DNA of 64,000 nt from Didymodactylos carnosus (GCA_905250885.1 CAJNOQ010000056.1:23328-87327); one strand, 5' to 3'; positions 46,439-59,066 are shown, numbered from the stretch's first letter. Made by a program: numbers and translations. The notes: generated by a model from the sequence alone, not told the origin.

Positions 46439-49400
46439 TTAATGTGAACTTCGATTTTTAATTACAGCCAAAATTTCATTACATGTACACATCACTTCCT
46501 AAAATATAACAATTTTTTTTCTAATTATCCTTTTCTAGAGTTTTCTTTTCGCACTTACCGGATCATCAGCATGAAAACGTTTTATTCTAAATATTAACGT
46601 ATTTTCAATATTAGTTGATATCATTTCATCCACAGCATCATCTATATGTTCAATAAAAATAAAAGAAAAATCTTAAAAATTATTGTAAAAAAAAATGAAC
46701 GGTTATACCCACCATATTTTATCATTGATTTTAACAAAGTTAGTATAGCACGAGCTATATCATGATAATTTTCGTGACTGTTAAATATATTATTCAATAC
46801 TTCCATACTGAAATAGAACATATTAGTAAAAAAATGTTCAATATCAAAATGAATAAGAGATACCTGTCTAACAATGTTCCATCAGATAATCGACTACATA
46901 AGTAGCGCATAACACATTTTTCTAAAAATAAGTTCATGAAATATAATCGAAGTTTAATATTGAGTTTGAAATGTTTTTACCATCCAATTTGAATAATTCA
47001 GATAAGACGGCAAGTGCTAAAATAGAAATTCTATGACAAAAAACAACAATAACGTATAAAGATCAACTACCTGATTTAACTGCATTTCTATTTTTCAAAT
47101 GTTTTTGAAGACCAATAGTAAAATATCGTACGATATTATATTGTGCCAAATAATCAACAATTGATGTTTGTAATAATAATGGCATAAAAGCAAAACATAC
47201 TTTTGTAAATATATCAACATTATCACCTAATTTTTCTAATAAATTTAATAATGCATTTAAAATAGACACTCTATTTTGATGTAAATCTCTTAGAGATGAT
47301 GCTAGAAGTAAACCAATTATTGATAAACATGATTCGTTTGTCTATAATTTAAATACTAACGTTCATTTCTCAATTGCCAAAGTAGTATACAACATTTTGA
47401 ACTAATTCCAACATCTGTATTATATTTATTTAAAATTCGTATTATATCAGCAACAATTTTTGTTTCTCCAAATTTGACATCTTTTAAAACAAAATCCGAT
47501 TCATTTTTATTATTATATATTTCAATAATTTTACCTTTTAATGCAAGGTCATTTAAAATTGTTATTAATTTCAAAATTAACGTTATTTCATTTTCAAATT
47601 GCTACCAAAACACAAATATTTTATAAATCTCGTTTTTTTTTCTTGAATATATCACATTTGTATCTTACCGGTATCATTTTTCGAATAAATGACACTAAAC
47701 TCGATTGAACAAAATATTCATCCTGATCGTTTGCTAACACTTTTTGTAATAACTCTAGACTATACAAAGCAATTTTTTCATTTTTTGGAAAATGTTCAAC
47801 AAGCGGTACAATTTCGTTTAAATAATGTGAGCCAATTATCGATGTATTAATCTACAAAAAATAATCTTATTATTTAAATTTTGTTTATTAATTATTATTT
47901 TTTCGTCACACTTGCAGCCTGTGATTCACAAAATATTGATAAACATTGTTGAACACGTTTCTCATCGTTTCGATATAATTTTAGATATTTTAAATAATAT
48001 TCAACTTGTTCATTTTGAATTAATTCTAATAATAATAGAGAAATATCGATTAGTTGTAGATTAATAGATCAATGGGTAAAAATAACACCTACCATCTACT
48101 TCTTCATTGTCATCAACAACAGACGATGTATACTGCATCATACATGAATCAATTTGTCTCATACAATTTACAATATAATCATTTTGTGAAAAATCTCTAA
48201 TTAAAATAAAATTAGATTATTAGCAACGAGGCTCACTATCAATGGATGATCTCATTTTATATTATTCAACAAATGAAGCATATGCAAAGATCGTCTCATT
48301 TTTTACTCCAGTTTATCCTATAGTAGCTGTTGTACAATCTTCTAGACAAAGTGATGTCAATTATCTACTATTTTATCGACTCTGTAATCATCGTCGAAAA
48401 CTGAACAAAATGGCCGGTTTAATTTTTCCAAAAAACTACTTTCAGCTTTTTCGAAAAATTTCAGGGTTGAGGTGGACCTCAGGAACATCGAAAAAAATAT
48501 TCCTTCAGAAATGGATGAAAAATACATCACTAGAATCAGAATTCAACGCTGATTCCAAATATGTCCTTGATTTTACTTAAAAGCGTCAAAGACAATGAAA
48601 ACTCAATGACTTTTGAAAAGAGGTATTTTTGACCTCTTTCAGTTTTGAACCATCAGCTGCCTTTCAAGTGAGGTCTGGAACCTCGAAAAATACTCAGGAG
48701 TGTGTAGAATTATTCACTCTATCCAAAACATCTCAAATAAGTTTTAAAATAATTACTTTTGCATCAATTTTTGGCTAAAAACTAAAAAAGCGACCAAAAT
48801 TAGGCTAATCCATCATTTCATCACTGTTTTTAAGCCATAGCCAAGTCTCCATCAATTGAGAGGGACACAGAGGTCGATTCAATTTTTCACGCTGATTTCA
48901 AATCTGAATCAAAATAAAAAAAGCTTGCGCACTCCTGAAGACTCAGTTTTCTGGAAAACAAGTTTTTCAAGAACTCTAAAAAAATAATCAAAACCTTTTC
49001 TTATTAAGGTATGATTATAGCCCGCAAATTTCGGATTAAAACGAGACACTTCCCAGCTCTACACGACCTTTCTTTGCAAAGTTATAGAATTTACAAGAGA
49101 AGCCAAGAAGCCCTAAATTAATTTCTTCTTATTTCTGTAGCTTTGAGCTGACAATGAACATTTAGGGCTTTTCTTGTAAATTCTATAACTTTGCAAAGGA
49201 AGGTCGTGTAGAGCTGGAAGGTGTCTCGTTTTAATCCGCTAGTTTAGTTTAAAACAAATTTGAGGTTTACAATTGTCATGCAATGTACTAAAAGTATGGT
49301 GATGAATGTAAAAATGTATACATACTCTCGTTGAATACGTTCATCTGGTACAGGATTCATCATTTGATTAATCAATGATGATATCTCGGGATTCTCCTAT

Positions 49401-52400
49401 GACAATAAAAAGAGTTCATACTTTATTGTTTTAATGGTGTGTTTGTATATGTGGTGCGTTTCACATACCTTACTCATGTCTTCAGTTGTTTTTGTTAATA
49501 TATTATGGTCATATCGTGCACATATGCGTAACTGTAGTGTATCTTCTTCCTAAAAAACATAAACAAAAAATGAGAAAAGAAAACATTATACATCAGATAT
49601 GAAACGTACCGTTAAACAATCGGTTGTCAACAAGTCTAATAAAACTGCACCAAATGAGTATATATCGGATAATGGTGTATAAAGTTGACCGTTGAATATT
49701 TCGGGAGATGTGTACGACAATGAACCTAAAAAATCATTTTTCGTTCAACATGTTTTTATACACTCAAGAAATAAAACAACATATATTAGCAAAATAATGC
49801 AAAAGCTATTTTCATCCTACTGATTATATCAATCGTTAAAATATTGCTCTTCACTTTCAACACCTATTCACAGAATATTCATATCTCAGCCAGTGTTGTG
49901 TTGTAGAGACTAATAAAGTATTCTTTAACAAGCTGTACATACGTTTGGATAATCGAGTTCTCATTCTTAGATCGTATGCAACTGATAATGGTATCATATC
50001 ACCAATAATAATTGAACAATTTTGTTCACTGCCTTCACCACGAAGAAAAATACTCTCTGGTTTCAAATTTCTAATACGTTCAAAACAAAACATAAAATAT
50101 AGTTTTGTGAAAGAATATATCTTCACTCATTTACCGATGGACGATACCTTGACTCCATAAATACATTAAGCCATCTAAAATTTGGGCAAACCACACTTCC
50201 GTTAACTAGTAAATTCAAAAAATAATCGATAAAATGGAAGAATACACATTTTGTTTCACACTAATTTTTATACATAAGTGTAGATATTTTTTCAGTTAGA
50301 ATAAATTTGATTTTTTCTCTCTTCGACATGGTAGTTTAAGACAGAATCTACTATCATATATGACGGTATGTCTGTTGGATGCACGATATTTTATTGAATC
50401 TTTTAGGTAGCAAACAATTTTTCTCAAAAATAAAGAAAATATTCCACAGTTTTAAGCTTCGAAATAAAAGGTATGTATTGATTTGACAGAACGAAAAAAT
50501 GTCGATGGAAGAAATGACGAAAAAAAATTGTCGAAGAAAAAAATATGACGAAAAAATAATGTCGAACCAGAAAATAGTGAAGGAAAAATGTCGCAGAAAG
50601 CTCATGCTGATATTCTTCACCAGCGGGATATAACTTATTATTTTATGTAGGAATGAATATTGACATCAACATCGATATGAAATAGACTGTCTCGGTACTG
50701 CACTGGCACACTCAATATCTTTCGGATATTGGTTCTTTTTTCATTTTGTACAGAAAACCACTCACGAGGGAACGTTTTTCGATGGAGTCTTCCGATTTCG
50801 TTCGTTCATATGTCGATCGATAGAAGGTATCGTGCTAGCAAAAAGCCTAAAAGGCCCATGACTCTTGAAGACCCGGTTTTCCGGAAAATCAGTTTTTCAA
50901 GAACTCTAAAAAAGAACTAAAATTCTTTCCTAATGAGGCATGATTGTAGTCCGCCCATTTCTAATTAAAATGAGACGCCTCCCAACTCTACACGACCTTT
51001 CTTTGCAAAGTTATAGAATTTACAAGAAAAGCCCTAAATTAATTTCTTCTCATTCTTATTCTGTAGCTTTCAGCTGACAATGAACATTTAGGCCTTCTCT
51101 TGTAAATTCTATAACTTTGCAAAGGAAGGTCATGTAGAGCTGGGAGACGTCTCATTTTAATCTGAAATATGCGGACTACAATCATGCCTCATTAGGAAAG
51201 GATTTTAGTTCTTTTTTAGAGTTTTTGAAAAACTTGTTTTCCAGAAAACCGAGCCTTCAAGAGTCATGGGCCCGAATCCTTTTAAACTTTTTACTAATTC
51301 GATACCCTCTATCGATCTTCATATGAACAAACGAAATCGGAAGAGTTCACCGAAAAATGTTCCCTCATCAGCATCGACAGAGAGCTGTCGTCGTTCCAAA
51401 TAAGATAATAAAACGCTATTTCTGAGACCTCCCTGAACAAAAGAGCATGACCTACTATTATGAAAATGCATATCGCTCATTTGGGAGTGGCTTTTTACTG
51501 AGAATTCGTTTTTTTGTCAGTTTTTATCTGGAAAACCAGAACTTTATAAATACGTCTTCTACTATTCAAAGAGGGGTTTTCCCTTATTAACTACCGAAAA
51601 ATTATAGTTTCTGTTAGAGCAACCCGAAGAAAAATAAGAAAACCTCTATATTGAACCTTTTGAGTTTTAGAAGAAAATTGCGTGAAAAGCCATGGTCTCT
51701 TCTTAACGCTTCTAAAATTTTGTTATAGCGTTGCCTTTTTTATTGCAGGGTTGGACCATTTAGCGGCTGTGTGGCAATTTGTGTGCGATTTGTCTAAACT
51801 GCACACGCGCCGCTAGAACTAAATAAAGAGAACACCTCAATGCTCTACTAATCTCAGGCGTGATGAAAACTGGAGTTTATAGCAGAATACAGATTTCAAT
51901 GTCCAGAAACGAATGATACGATTGGCAAGAAGAAACAACGCCGACGCTTTTGATCTGTGCTCACCTATGTTTGCTTTTTCTTCTATCCACACATATAGGA
52001 GAAGTATGTCAGCCAGAAAAACGAGGAGCTGACACAAAAGAGGAAGATTAACAGTGTTCCGTAATCATATATGGAACATTTTTCAACATTTTTATATGAT
52101 CCACATTTTTTTCTTTGATATTTTTTCGTCTGCATTAATTTCTTCCATATTTTTCATCGACATTTTTTCGTTCTGCCAAATCAATACCATTTGATTTTTT
52201 TTTCATCAGCGCCAAGCGTATATAAAAATTAGGAATCTAAGGCGCTATCATAACTTGGTGCTCTCTTTTCGAGATTCTTTGCACTGAGAACTGTGAAAAA
52301 GAGGACAAGTTGTTCTCAAGTAAAACTTCTTGAAAGCAAGACCTTGAATGGAAATTTTTTTGATTTCTTCTCGTGTATAACAGCCACAGCCATATCATCA

Positions 52401-53052
52401 GTAGATTCTGTCTTAAACTGCCATGTCGAACAGAGAAAAATCAAATTTATTCTAACTATAAAAGTATTTTCACTTAGATACGAAAAATAAGTGTGATTCA
52501 AAATATTACCAAGATCTTGATCACAAGAAGTTCTATCAAGATTAACATACCGAATTATCGATTGTTTTTTGTTCTGAACGTAATTTTCTGATGTAATTGT
52601 CTAAATTGCCCATTGGAAAATGTTCCGTAACCAAATTAACAAACGCAGCACTGATCTACAAATACACAACGTGAGATAACATCACATTTCCCACTCATTC
52701 AAAGGGTTCGTTACTTTCGGCTCCCATGCAGTAAATACATCAGTATACGATACAATACTTTCGTACGATAGTTTCATTAACGGCATGTACTAGAAAATTC
52801 GCAATAAATATGAAATAATAAGTCTGACAAAAGATGAAGAATTGTACACACACTTCATTAAACGCAGTGATCACATTCGCTACATCGACTATCTCGATCT
52901 AAATAATAAAAATGTATAGAAGAAATAACATATAATATCTTCGCTGCATAATTTACTTTAGCTAATACATAGTCTTTCTCCGAATCGCTTCGTCGAATAA
53001 TATATCGCTCAGCCAACGGATCTTCCGTATCTTGTCTAAGCGGGTTGACAAC
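46439..53052 (-). CDS. STKLD1: STKLD1-like pseudokinase with C-terminal helical repeats
   Basis: Exons: 53052-52957, 52898-52854, 52789-52715, 52655-52551, 50205-50135, 50070-49943, 49725-49610, 49549-49469, 49396-49326, 48196-48093, 48025-47910, 47851-47669, 47601-47361, 47341-47071, 47016-46981, 46921-46864, 46807-46713, 46641-46559 and 46498-46439. About 678 codons, near the ~680 of vertebrate STKLD1. The N-lobe reads AERYIIRRSDSEKDYVLAK, then YMPLMKLSYESIVSYTDVF. The catalytic loop is IVHRNLKPESI, with Asn for the catalytic Asp, and the DFG segment is lost (GDMIPL), as in STKLD1. Then come YTSPEIFNG and SDIYSFGAVLLDLL. The C-terminal half is armadillo-like. The start exon was not found. 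The 47361/47341 junction is irregular: 19 bp apart and out of phase by one base. All other junctions agree in phase. Confidence 0.88.
48197..49325. other. STKLD1 intron carrying foldback copy 2
   Basis: 1.13-kb intron between the kinase C-lobe end and the helical repeat region. The plus-strand 112-codon frame at 48242-48580 has no recognisable motif and is rejected as a gene. Confidence 0.5.
48920..49240. repeat. Foldback family A, copy 2
   Basis: GCTCTACACGACCTTTCTTT, continuing GCAAAGTTATAGAATTTAC, is mirrored by GTAAATTCTATAACTTTGC then AAAGGAAGGTCGTGTAGAGC. The spacer holds AGCTGACAATGAACATT. The outer right arm is missing, so this copy is truncated relative to copy 3. Confidence 0.85.
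50470..52188. mobile_element. 1.7-kb terminal-inverted-repeat element in an STKLD1 intron
   Basis: The left end (GTATTGATTTGACAGAACG, then AAAAAATGTCGATGGAAGAAAT) is mirrored at about 52120-52188 by CGACATTTTTTCGTTCTGCC and AAATCAATACC. Arms are about 70-80 bp. It contains a nested foldback family A copy (50762-51368). No intact transposase; the 51837-52037 and 50354-50620 frames lack motifs. It accounts for most of the 2.3-kb intron between the exons for kinase subdomains V and VIa. Confidence 0.7.
50762..51368. repeat. Foldback family A, copy 3 (longest)
   Basis: Arms of about 270-280 bp. Outer parts match copy 1 (AAAAAGCCTAAAAGG, CCCATGACTCT, GACCCGGTTTTC) and inner parts match copy 2 (CTACACGACCTTTCTTTGC). 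The centre has AGCTGACAATGAACATTTAG. It therefore links copies 1 and 2 into one family. Confidence 0.85.
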
Positions 53053-53372
53053 CTAATGGAAATAGAAAAAATTATTTCAGAATTCAACAGAATTCACCTT
53101 GATACCACTAAAAGTTTGATAAATTGCTCATGTTTAGTAAGCACTCTCCAGCTAAAGATTGAATATTTTCTCTGAGAGTGTATGAATTACTTTAATAATC
53201 ATCTTGATCAATATTATTCAACGATTGATTGTATTTTACATTTAAATATTTGAAAAAAACTCAGAATTAGTTGGCTTTATGGGACGGACAGTTAACGGTG
53301 TACTTTACGCCAAATATTTGTTGTTTTTAACGCAGAAACAGTTGTCGATGACTAATACCTCTTCGTACCCAT

Positions 53373-53512
53373 GCAAAACAAAATTTTTTGGAGCTAGCTT
53401 AATCTAGGCGAGAGAGAACGTTTCCCTAGCTGCAGCTAGTTTCAACCTAGCTTATGCAAAGTAAATATTCTTTTTTACCTCGACTAACCTAGCTCCAAAA
53501 ACTTTTGTTTTA
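53373..53512. repeat. Hairpin repeat family B, copy 2
   Basis: GCAAAACAAAATTTTTTGG with GAGCTAGCTTAATCTAGG is mirrored by CTAACCTAGCTCC and AAAAACTTTTGTTTTAC. The centre CTAGCTGCAGCTAGTTTCAA is shared with copy 1 at 28706-28831. Confidence 0.8.
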
Positions 53513-54131
53513 CAACGATATGCTTACCGAATAGTTATTATTATTAGCCATCTCATAAAAATCTCAGAGTAGCGACAGAGGTGAAACGTTATGTTCAACA
53601 TTTTTTCCATTAAAGAATATTTCACAGTTTTGTTGCTAAGCTACACCTTTAGAAAGTTGAGTTTCTGATGGCTCAATGCTTACATTCAGGTTAATGTTCT
53701 TTACTAATAGAGGTGTCTTGCTGCTATTATATTAGCAAGAAAGGTCAAAATATTCTTCATCTATAGACACTGTCACCAGTGTGAAACTAATAGAAAGTAG
53801 CACTTCGTTGTACCCATGGGGAAATATAGTTAAAGTTTCACGACGTGCAGCTGCAACGTCAAGTGCATGGTGTGCACGTGTTTAACACGTGTTCAAAGCG
53901 AGAATTTCTTATCACGTTTCCACACACCTCGTCTTATATCAATAGCGACCACAATTCGTTTCACCATATTCACGGTTGTACACGCCGTTTTATATAGTAA
54001 AATTTCTCCATGGGTCGAAATTTTAGTTGTAGGATACCTAGACCAGTAAGAAATATATGATACGTAGACGTTAAAATTTCTTCATCTGATTCGTCTATAG
54101 TATTAGCCAATAGATCGAAGTACTTGCAGAT

Positions 54132-54161
54132 GTTTTTTCTTTCTTTCTTTCTTTCTTTCTC
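54132..54161. repeat. TTTC microsatellite
   Basis: About six tandem TTTC units. Confidence 0.85.
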
Positions 54162-54788
54162 TATTACATGCAATTTTTTTCCTTTATCTACATTTTTTTC
54201 CTTTATCTATCAACGCGTACCTATTCCTCCTTGTTTTTCTGTTTTGAATATTTGTTTGATTCATCAAACTCATCCACCCGCACATCATTTATTCATATCC
54301 ACATGCTTTTTCTTTCTTTTCCATACCACAAGAGTCGAGACGTTTCGAGTAAATTCACGAAAATAAAAAAAAAAAATTTTGTAAATAGAACGGATAAAAG
54401 TTTTGGTGCTGAGGGAAGAAAAAAATTCGTTTTCTTTTTGTATATTAAGTATCTAAGTACTGTTGGTAAGGAACACATACCCAATTTATATTGATAGAGA
54501 AAAGAAATAGTCTATGTGCTGATAGAAGAGCGTATTACGATAATAACAATAATGAAAAACTATAACGAATCTAAACTATTAAATAAGAAAAGAAAGAAAA
54601 CCAACGAAAAAACGACATACGTAGCAAAAACATGTGCAATACACTCTCATATTAGTCACTTCTAAGGTCCATATGAACTTAGATCTTTAAATGTTCCTAA
54701 TCACTTGGATTCTCGTATCTGTTCTGTAGATTTGCTTCTTTAATTCTTAAATTTTGTTCAACAAACGTAATTCCAGACCCAAGAGATA

Positions 54789-57277
54789 ATGGGAAAAGAT
54801 TATTATAAGATACTTGGTAAGTTATTACTTTATCATTGGATATTCTTAATTTATTTATTTACGTTTACTGTTTCTTTATAGGGCTTACGAAAAATGCCTC
54901 TGATGATGATATCAAAAAAGCGTATAGAAAGTTGTAAGGATCTTCGTTTTACGTTAACGGATGAGAACATAACATCCTAAAGGTCCACTGATTTTTACTC
55001 CTTTGAGGGCAGCGATTCCTGTTTCATTTCTTGAACTGAAATTTGTTCACTTTCTGAATTTAAAACCTTTTCTACGTCATTGGACTGTTTTTTGACGCCT
55101 GGAGGATTTAATCAAAAAACACAGTTGAACTACGTTAAAACCAGTAAAATTAAAAAAGATCATAATAAAATTGCTAGAACTAACTGCTACTCCTGTTTAC
55201 CAGTTAGTAAGATCTGGATACTATATACTTGAATAAAAAAATGGATTTGCTAATCATTGAATAGTTTCCCAGTATTGCTATTTTCTGTTTTAGAGCCCTC
55301 AAATATCATCCAGACAAAAATAAAGAGGCTGGTGCCGAAGAAAAATTCAAAGAAGTGGCCGAGGCCTATGAAATATTGAGTGATCCAAAGAAAAAAGAAA
55401 TATATGACAAATATGGAGAAGAAGGTACATAATCATAGCAAATAAATATTCTTTTCTAATTGATTCAATATTTCTGTTTAGGTTTGAAAGCCGGAGGTGG
55501 TGGAGGCGGTGGTGCTGGAGGCCCAGGACAACAATTCTTTTACACAAATGTCGATCCACATCAAACATTTAGAATGTTTTTTAATGGGGCTGATCCATTT
55601 GCCATGTTTTTTGGCGGAGATGATGATGATGGATCGGGTGGGTAAGTTACGACTCTTTGTTAACAAAACGCGCACTACTCCATACTATATTTGAATGTTT
55701 GAGGTTTGGAGGATTTCCGGGAGGTTTGGGAGCGTTTCAATTTGGCGGAGGCGGTTTAGGTGGACAACGACAATCACAAATGCAGCGGAAGAAAACACAA
55801 GATCCACCTGTTGAACATGAATTGTTAGTATCATTAGAAGAAATTAATTCTGGAACAACAAAAAAAATGAAAATATCTAGAAAAGTTTTAAATGCTGATA
55901 GTCGTTCAACTCGTGTAGAAGATAAAGTACTAACAATTGACATCAAACCAGGTTGGAAAGCTGGAACAAAAATAACATTTCCTCGAGAAGGTGATCAAAG
56001 TCCATCAACGATTCCCGCTGATATTGTATTTATTATTAAAGACAAAGTACATCCAACATTTAAACGTGATGGAAGTGATTTATTATATACAGCCAAAATT
56101 AGTTTAAAAGACGTAAGTACTATTTCTCATTTTGAGCTCGATTATATCTTTTTCTTCGCTTGAGAATGCTGCTACTAACGTAATTGCAAAATAATATTTT
56201 GAGTTTAATACTGGTTTTAAAAAGCAATGAAATAGATGAAACTAAGGAATTTTCCAAAGATTATTGATTGATCTTTTGTTTCCGATTGTGAAGCGATTTA
56301 ACGCAATCGTTTCTTCCTATTTTGCAAGTTTCTGTAAACAATCTATCGATCAGCGTTTTTTTTCTTTATATGAGTGTCGTAATAACTTTTGGTGTTTAAT
56401 ATTGTATCTTCATTCTGTTGTGACTTTTAACGCATAGTTTTTGTTTTCTATTTACGTAACATTGTGCCTTCCTTATAGCCCATAACTTTATAGAAATATG
56501 ATCATAAGCCGCGCATAGAAAGAGAAATGATAGATTGTTCAAAACAAAATGCTTAGTTAAGTACACATCTGTGTGTTCACTCAAGGATATCATTTTTTCG
56601 TACTATTCTATATTTTACTTAACGAAAATATGTTGAATGAAAGAAGTATTAAGTTCAATTTTCAGTTGATGGTGAAGGAAAATTATTACACAGATGTGTA
56701 ATACTAGAAATACAGAAGTCTAAAAGTACTTTTACATTATAATAATATTTGATTATTTAACATTCGATTTCCTCGTGAAAAACCCTTCTACCTGTTAGAA
56801 AAGTTTAATTTGATTGTGATATGCAGTAAAGTTTCTTGAAAGCTAGAAAGCGTACAGACAGATATATCTTTTATTTCTTTCATCCTACTTGATCAAGCAG
56901 AAGAGTACTTCATAACTGTCTAGAGAGCGACAGTTTTTACTGAATGTTGGAGTGAGTAGTGGCTCTGCTCTGCCATTTACTTCCTCTAATTTATTATTGA
57001 AGAAAACTCATTTAAGAACTTGCGTCATTCATTTTTATGTTAGGCTCTATGCGGAACAACCATAACTGTACCAACACTCGATGCATCAAGAGTGAGAAAA
57101 TTACAATTGAATGAAATAATTAAACCAACAACTGAAAAACGTTTAACAGGTGATGGACTTCCATATCCAAAAACGCCTACCAAACGTGGTGACATCATTG
57201 TTCGATTTGACATTAAATTTCCCGATTCATTAACCAAAGAACAAAAAGAGCTTCTAAGTGGTACATTACGTGTATAA
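54789..57277 (+). CDS. Class B J-domain co-chaperone (DNAJB1/4/5 type Hsp40)
   Basis: Six exons: 54789-54816, 54882-54933, 55294-55424, 55482-55641, 55704-56112 and 57044-57277, giving 337 residues (DNAJB1 has 340). The J domain starts [20 protein letters not shown] and has HPD at residues 32-34 and [19 protein letters not shown] Gly/Phe-rich linker follows (GGGGGGGAGG, then [14 protein letters not shown] and FGGFPGG), with no zinc-finger region. Two C-terminal substrate-binding domains follow ([49 protein letters not shown]). J proteins of this class bring unfolded clients to Hsp70 and stimulate its ATPase in cytosol and nucleus. Intron 5 is 931 bp and intron 3 only 57 bp. DNAJB1, 4 and 5 cannot be told apart. 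Confidence 0.94.
56113..57043. other. DNAJB intron 5
   Basis: 931 bp between the two C-terminal domain exons. ACACATCTGTGTG (about 56562) and ACACAGATGTGT (about 56687) are short palindromic repeats; no gene or long inverted repeat seen. Confidence 0.45.
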
Positions 57278-58289
57278 ATTGCTCATTCTTTTAAAAAGCC
57301 TCATGATTCGTAGCTCCCATTAACACACATACACTGGTCATTCATTCATTTTTTTGTCAGAACCAAACAATATCAATACGAAAAAGCAATACCCGAATGA
57401 ATTTTGTTGTTATTTTATCCCCTTTTTCTATCTCGTCAATTCATCGGTGTGTTTTTTATAAAAATATTTGTTATTAGCCTAATTTTGCTTTTTTTCTCCA
57501 AAAATTCACAGTACTGCTATCAATTCAAGATATCCAGAACTCGTCCTGCATGCGTTTTTGGTTATGATAAAGGCTCTGTCGAAAAAATGTATGTTGCTGC
57601 TGATTGTGTGTGTGTAGAGGAGGAAGTTTGCTGGTCAAGGTAATGTTTACTACATACTTCTGTATCTTTTTGGCACTATGTGTTCGTGTTTACGCATGTC
57701 GTCGTCTACGTTTTTTGTTCAATGTCGGTTTTGTATTTTTTTCTTGTCTCTTTTTTTGTCTTAAAAAATGCTTTTTTGCGCGTTTGCCTACTTCGTTCGT
57801 TTCTTCTGTTTTTTTTTTACCTCAAGAAAAAAATAATAAACAACAAACTTCTAAAGAGAAACATGATAATAAAAAGCAAGAAAACTTTCTATTTTCATTT
57901 ATTTGAATAGCGTTTGTTCATTTTATTTTGTTTTCCAGCTGCTTCTTTTATAACAACAACACAAAGAAGTTTGAGAATCGAATCGAACAACTATTAACTG
58001 ACTCGAATCTTCGCTGTCTTTTTGCTTAAATAAAGCGAGATCAAGATTAGTGTGATTTTACTATCACATGCAAATATATTTTAAAATAAAATAAGCATCA
58101 AGAATTAAATACAAATAAACAATATTGTTGTAACTTTTATCATGTGATTCAATTGTCGTATTTTACAATGATATTAAACTATTTAATTACATTCTGTCAA
58201 TCTTATCAGACAAAAATAAAAATAAAGCTTAAGGGTCGATTTCGTACAGGACAGAACATTTTGCTTATAAAAAAATGGATGTCAGAATA
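57278..58289. other. DNAJB 3' flank
   Basis: T-rich, low-complexity DNA. The overlapping frames at 57404-57910 reflect this composition. AATAAA-type signals occur around 58027-58110. Confidence 0.5.
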
Positions 58290-59066
58290 AATCTCACCCA
58301 TCGTATTTCATCAATATTTCACTCAATTTTCATTGTTTAGACTTCATCTTTTAAAAAGATTTCCCGTTCAATTCTTACAAAACTATATAAAGAGTAGGAA
58401 ATGACAGTGAAAATTTATATGGTAAACACGGTCAGATTCCAAAACTCCATATTTTTCAACGTTTTTTGCGGTTTTTGTTCGTTTTAATTCTTGAACTTGC
58501 AATATACAAGGAAATCAAATAAATCATTTCGTAGCCCGAAACGCTCTTTCGTTTAGTGGCAATATAAATTTTTCTAAGGTTGAGAGTCTTGAGTGCAAAG
58601 ACCTTTTTACAGATTTTCCATCTTTTTTGCAATATTTTCGTCTCACTTCGTAAAACGCATATAGCAAGATCATAAATGAATTTCCTATGATCACATTTTT
58701 GTTGTTTCAGAGACAAATAGTTACTTCACGCCTGAGCAACGATATGGATCTAACTCTCATTTCCTCCAACAAAATGCGCGCCTGAACAAAAATTTTGACT
58801 CTTCTATTTCATACTCTTAAGAAATATCGTGATTTATGTGTCATCATCTTATTCAAGCGACGTTTACTAAGCGTGACGAGAAAGAGCATACTTGAAAAAA
58901 ATAAAACATAGAAAACCACAGCGTTTACCGTATAAATTTCAACTCATTTCCTACAATGGAACTTTTTATATAGTTTTGTACTGGGAATCTTTTTAAAAGA
59001 TGAAGTCTGAACAATGAAAATTGAGTGAAATATTGACGACATACTGAGGATGACATTTATTCTGAC
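58290..59066. repeat. Inverted-repeat element, about 145-bp arms
   Basis: Arms 58290-58436 and 58922-59066 share, inverted, GTCAGAATAAAT, ATATTTCACTCAATTTTCAT, GACTTCATCTTTTAAAAAGA, ACAAAACTATATAAA and TAGGAAATGA in order. The 485-bp middle has no supported gene. Probably a non-autonomous DNA element. Confidence 0.8.

Larger units (their letters stand above)
53053..54788. other. Region between STKLD1 and DNAJB, head to head
   Basis: Must contain the unidentified first exon(s) of STKLD1 and the DNAJB promoter. Holds hairpin family B copy 2 and a TTTC microsatellite. T-rich frames at 54124-54494 are low-complexity. Confidence 0.45.

Noticed and set aside
48242-48580. 112-codon plus-strand frame
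   Set aside because: Lies within an STKLD1 intron, has no recognised motif, and the minus-strand exons are well supported around it.
55737-55946. Minus-strand frame in DNAJB
   Set aside because: Antisense shadow of the Gly-rich and C-terminal domain exon.
57404-57910. Cys/Phe-rich plus-strand frames after DNAJB
   Set aside because: T-rich 3' flank with two overlapping frames; low complexity, no domain.
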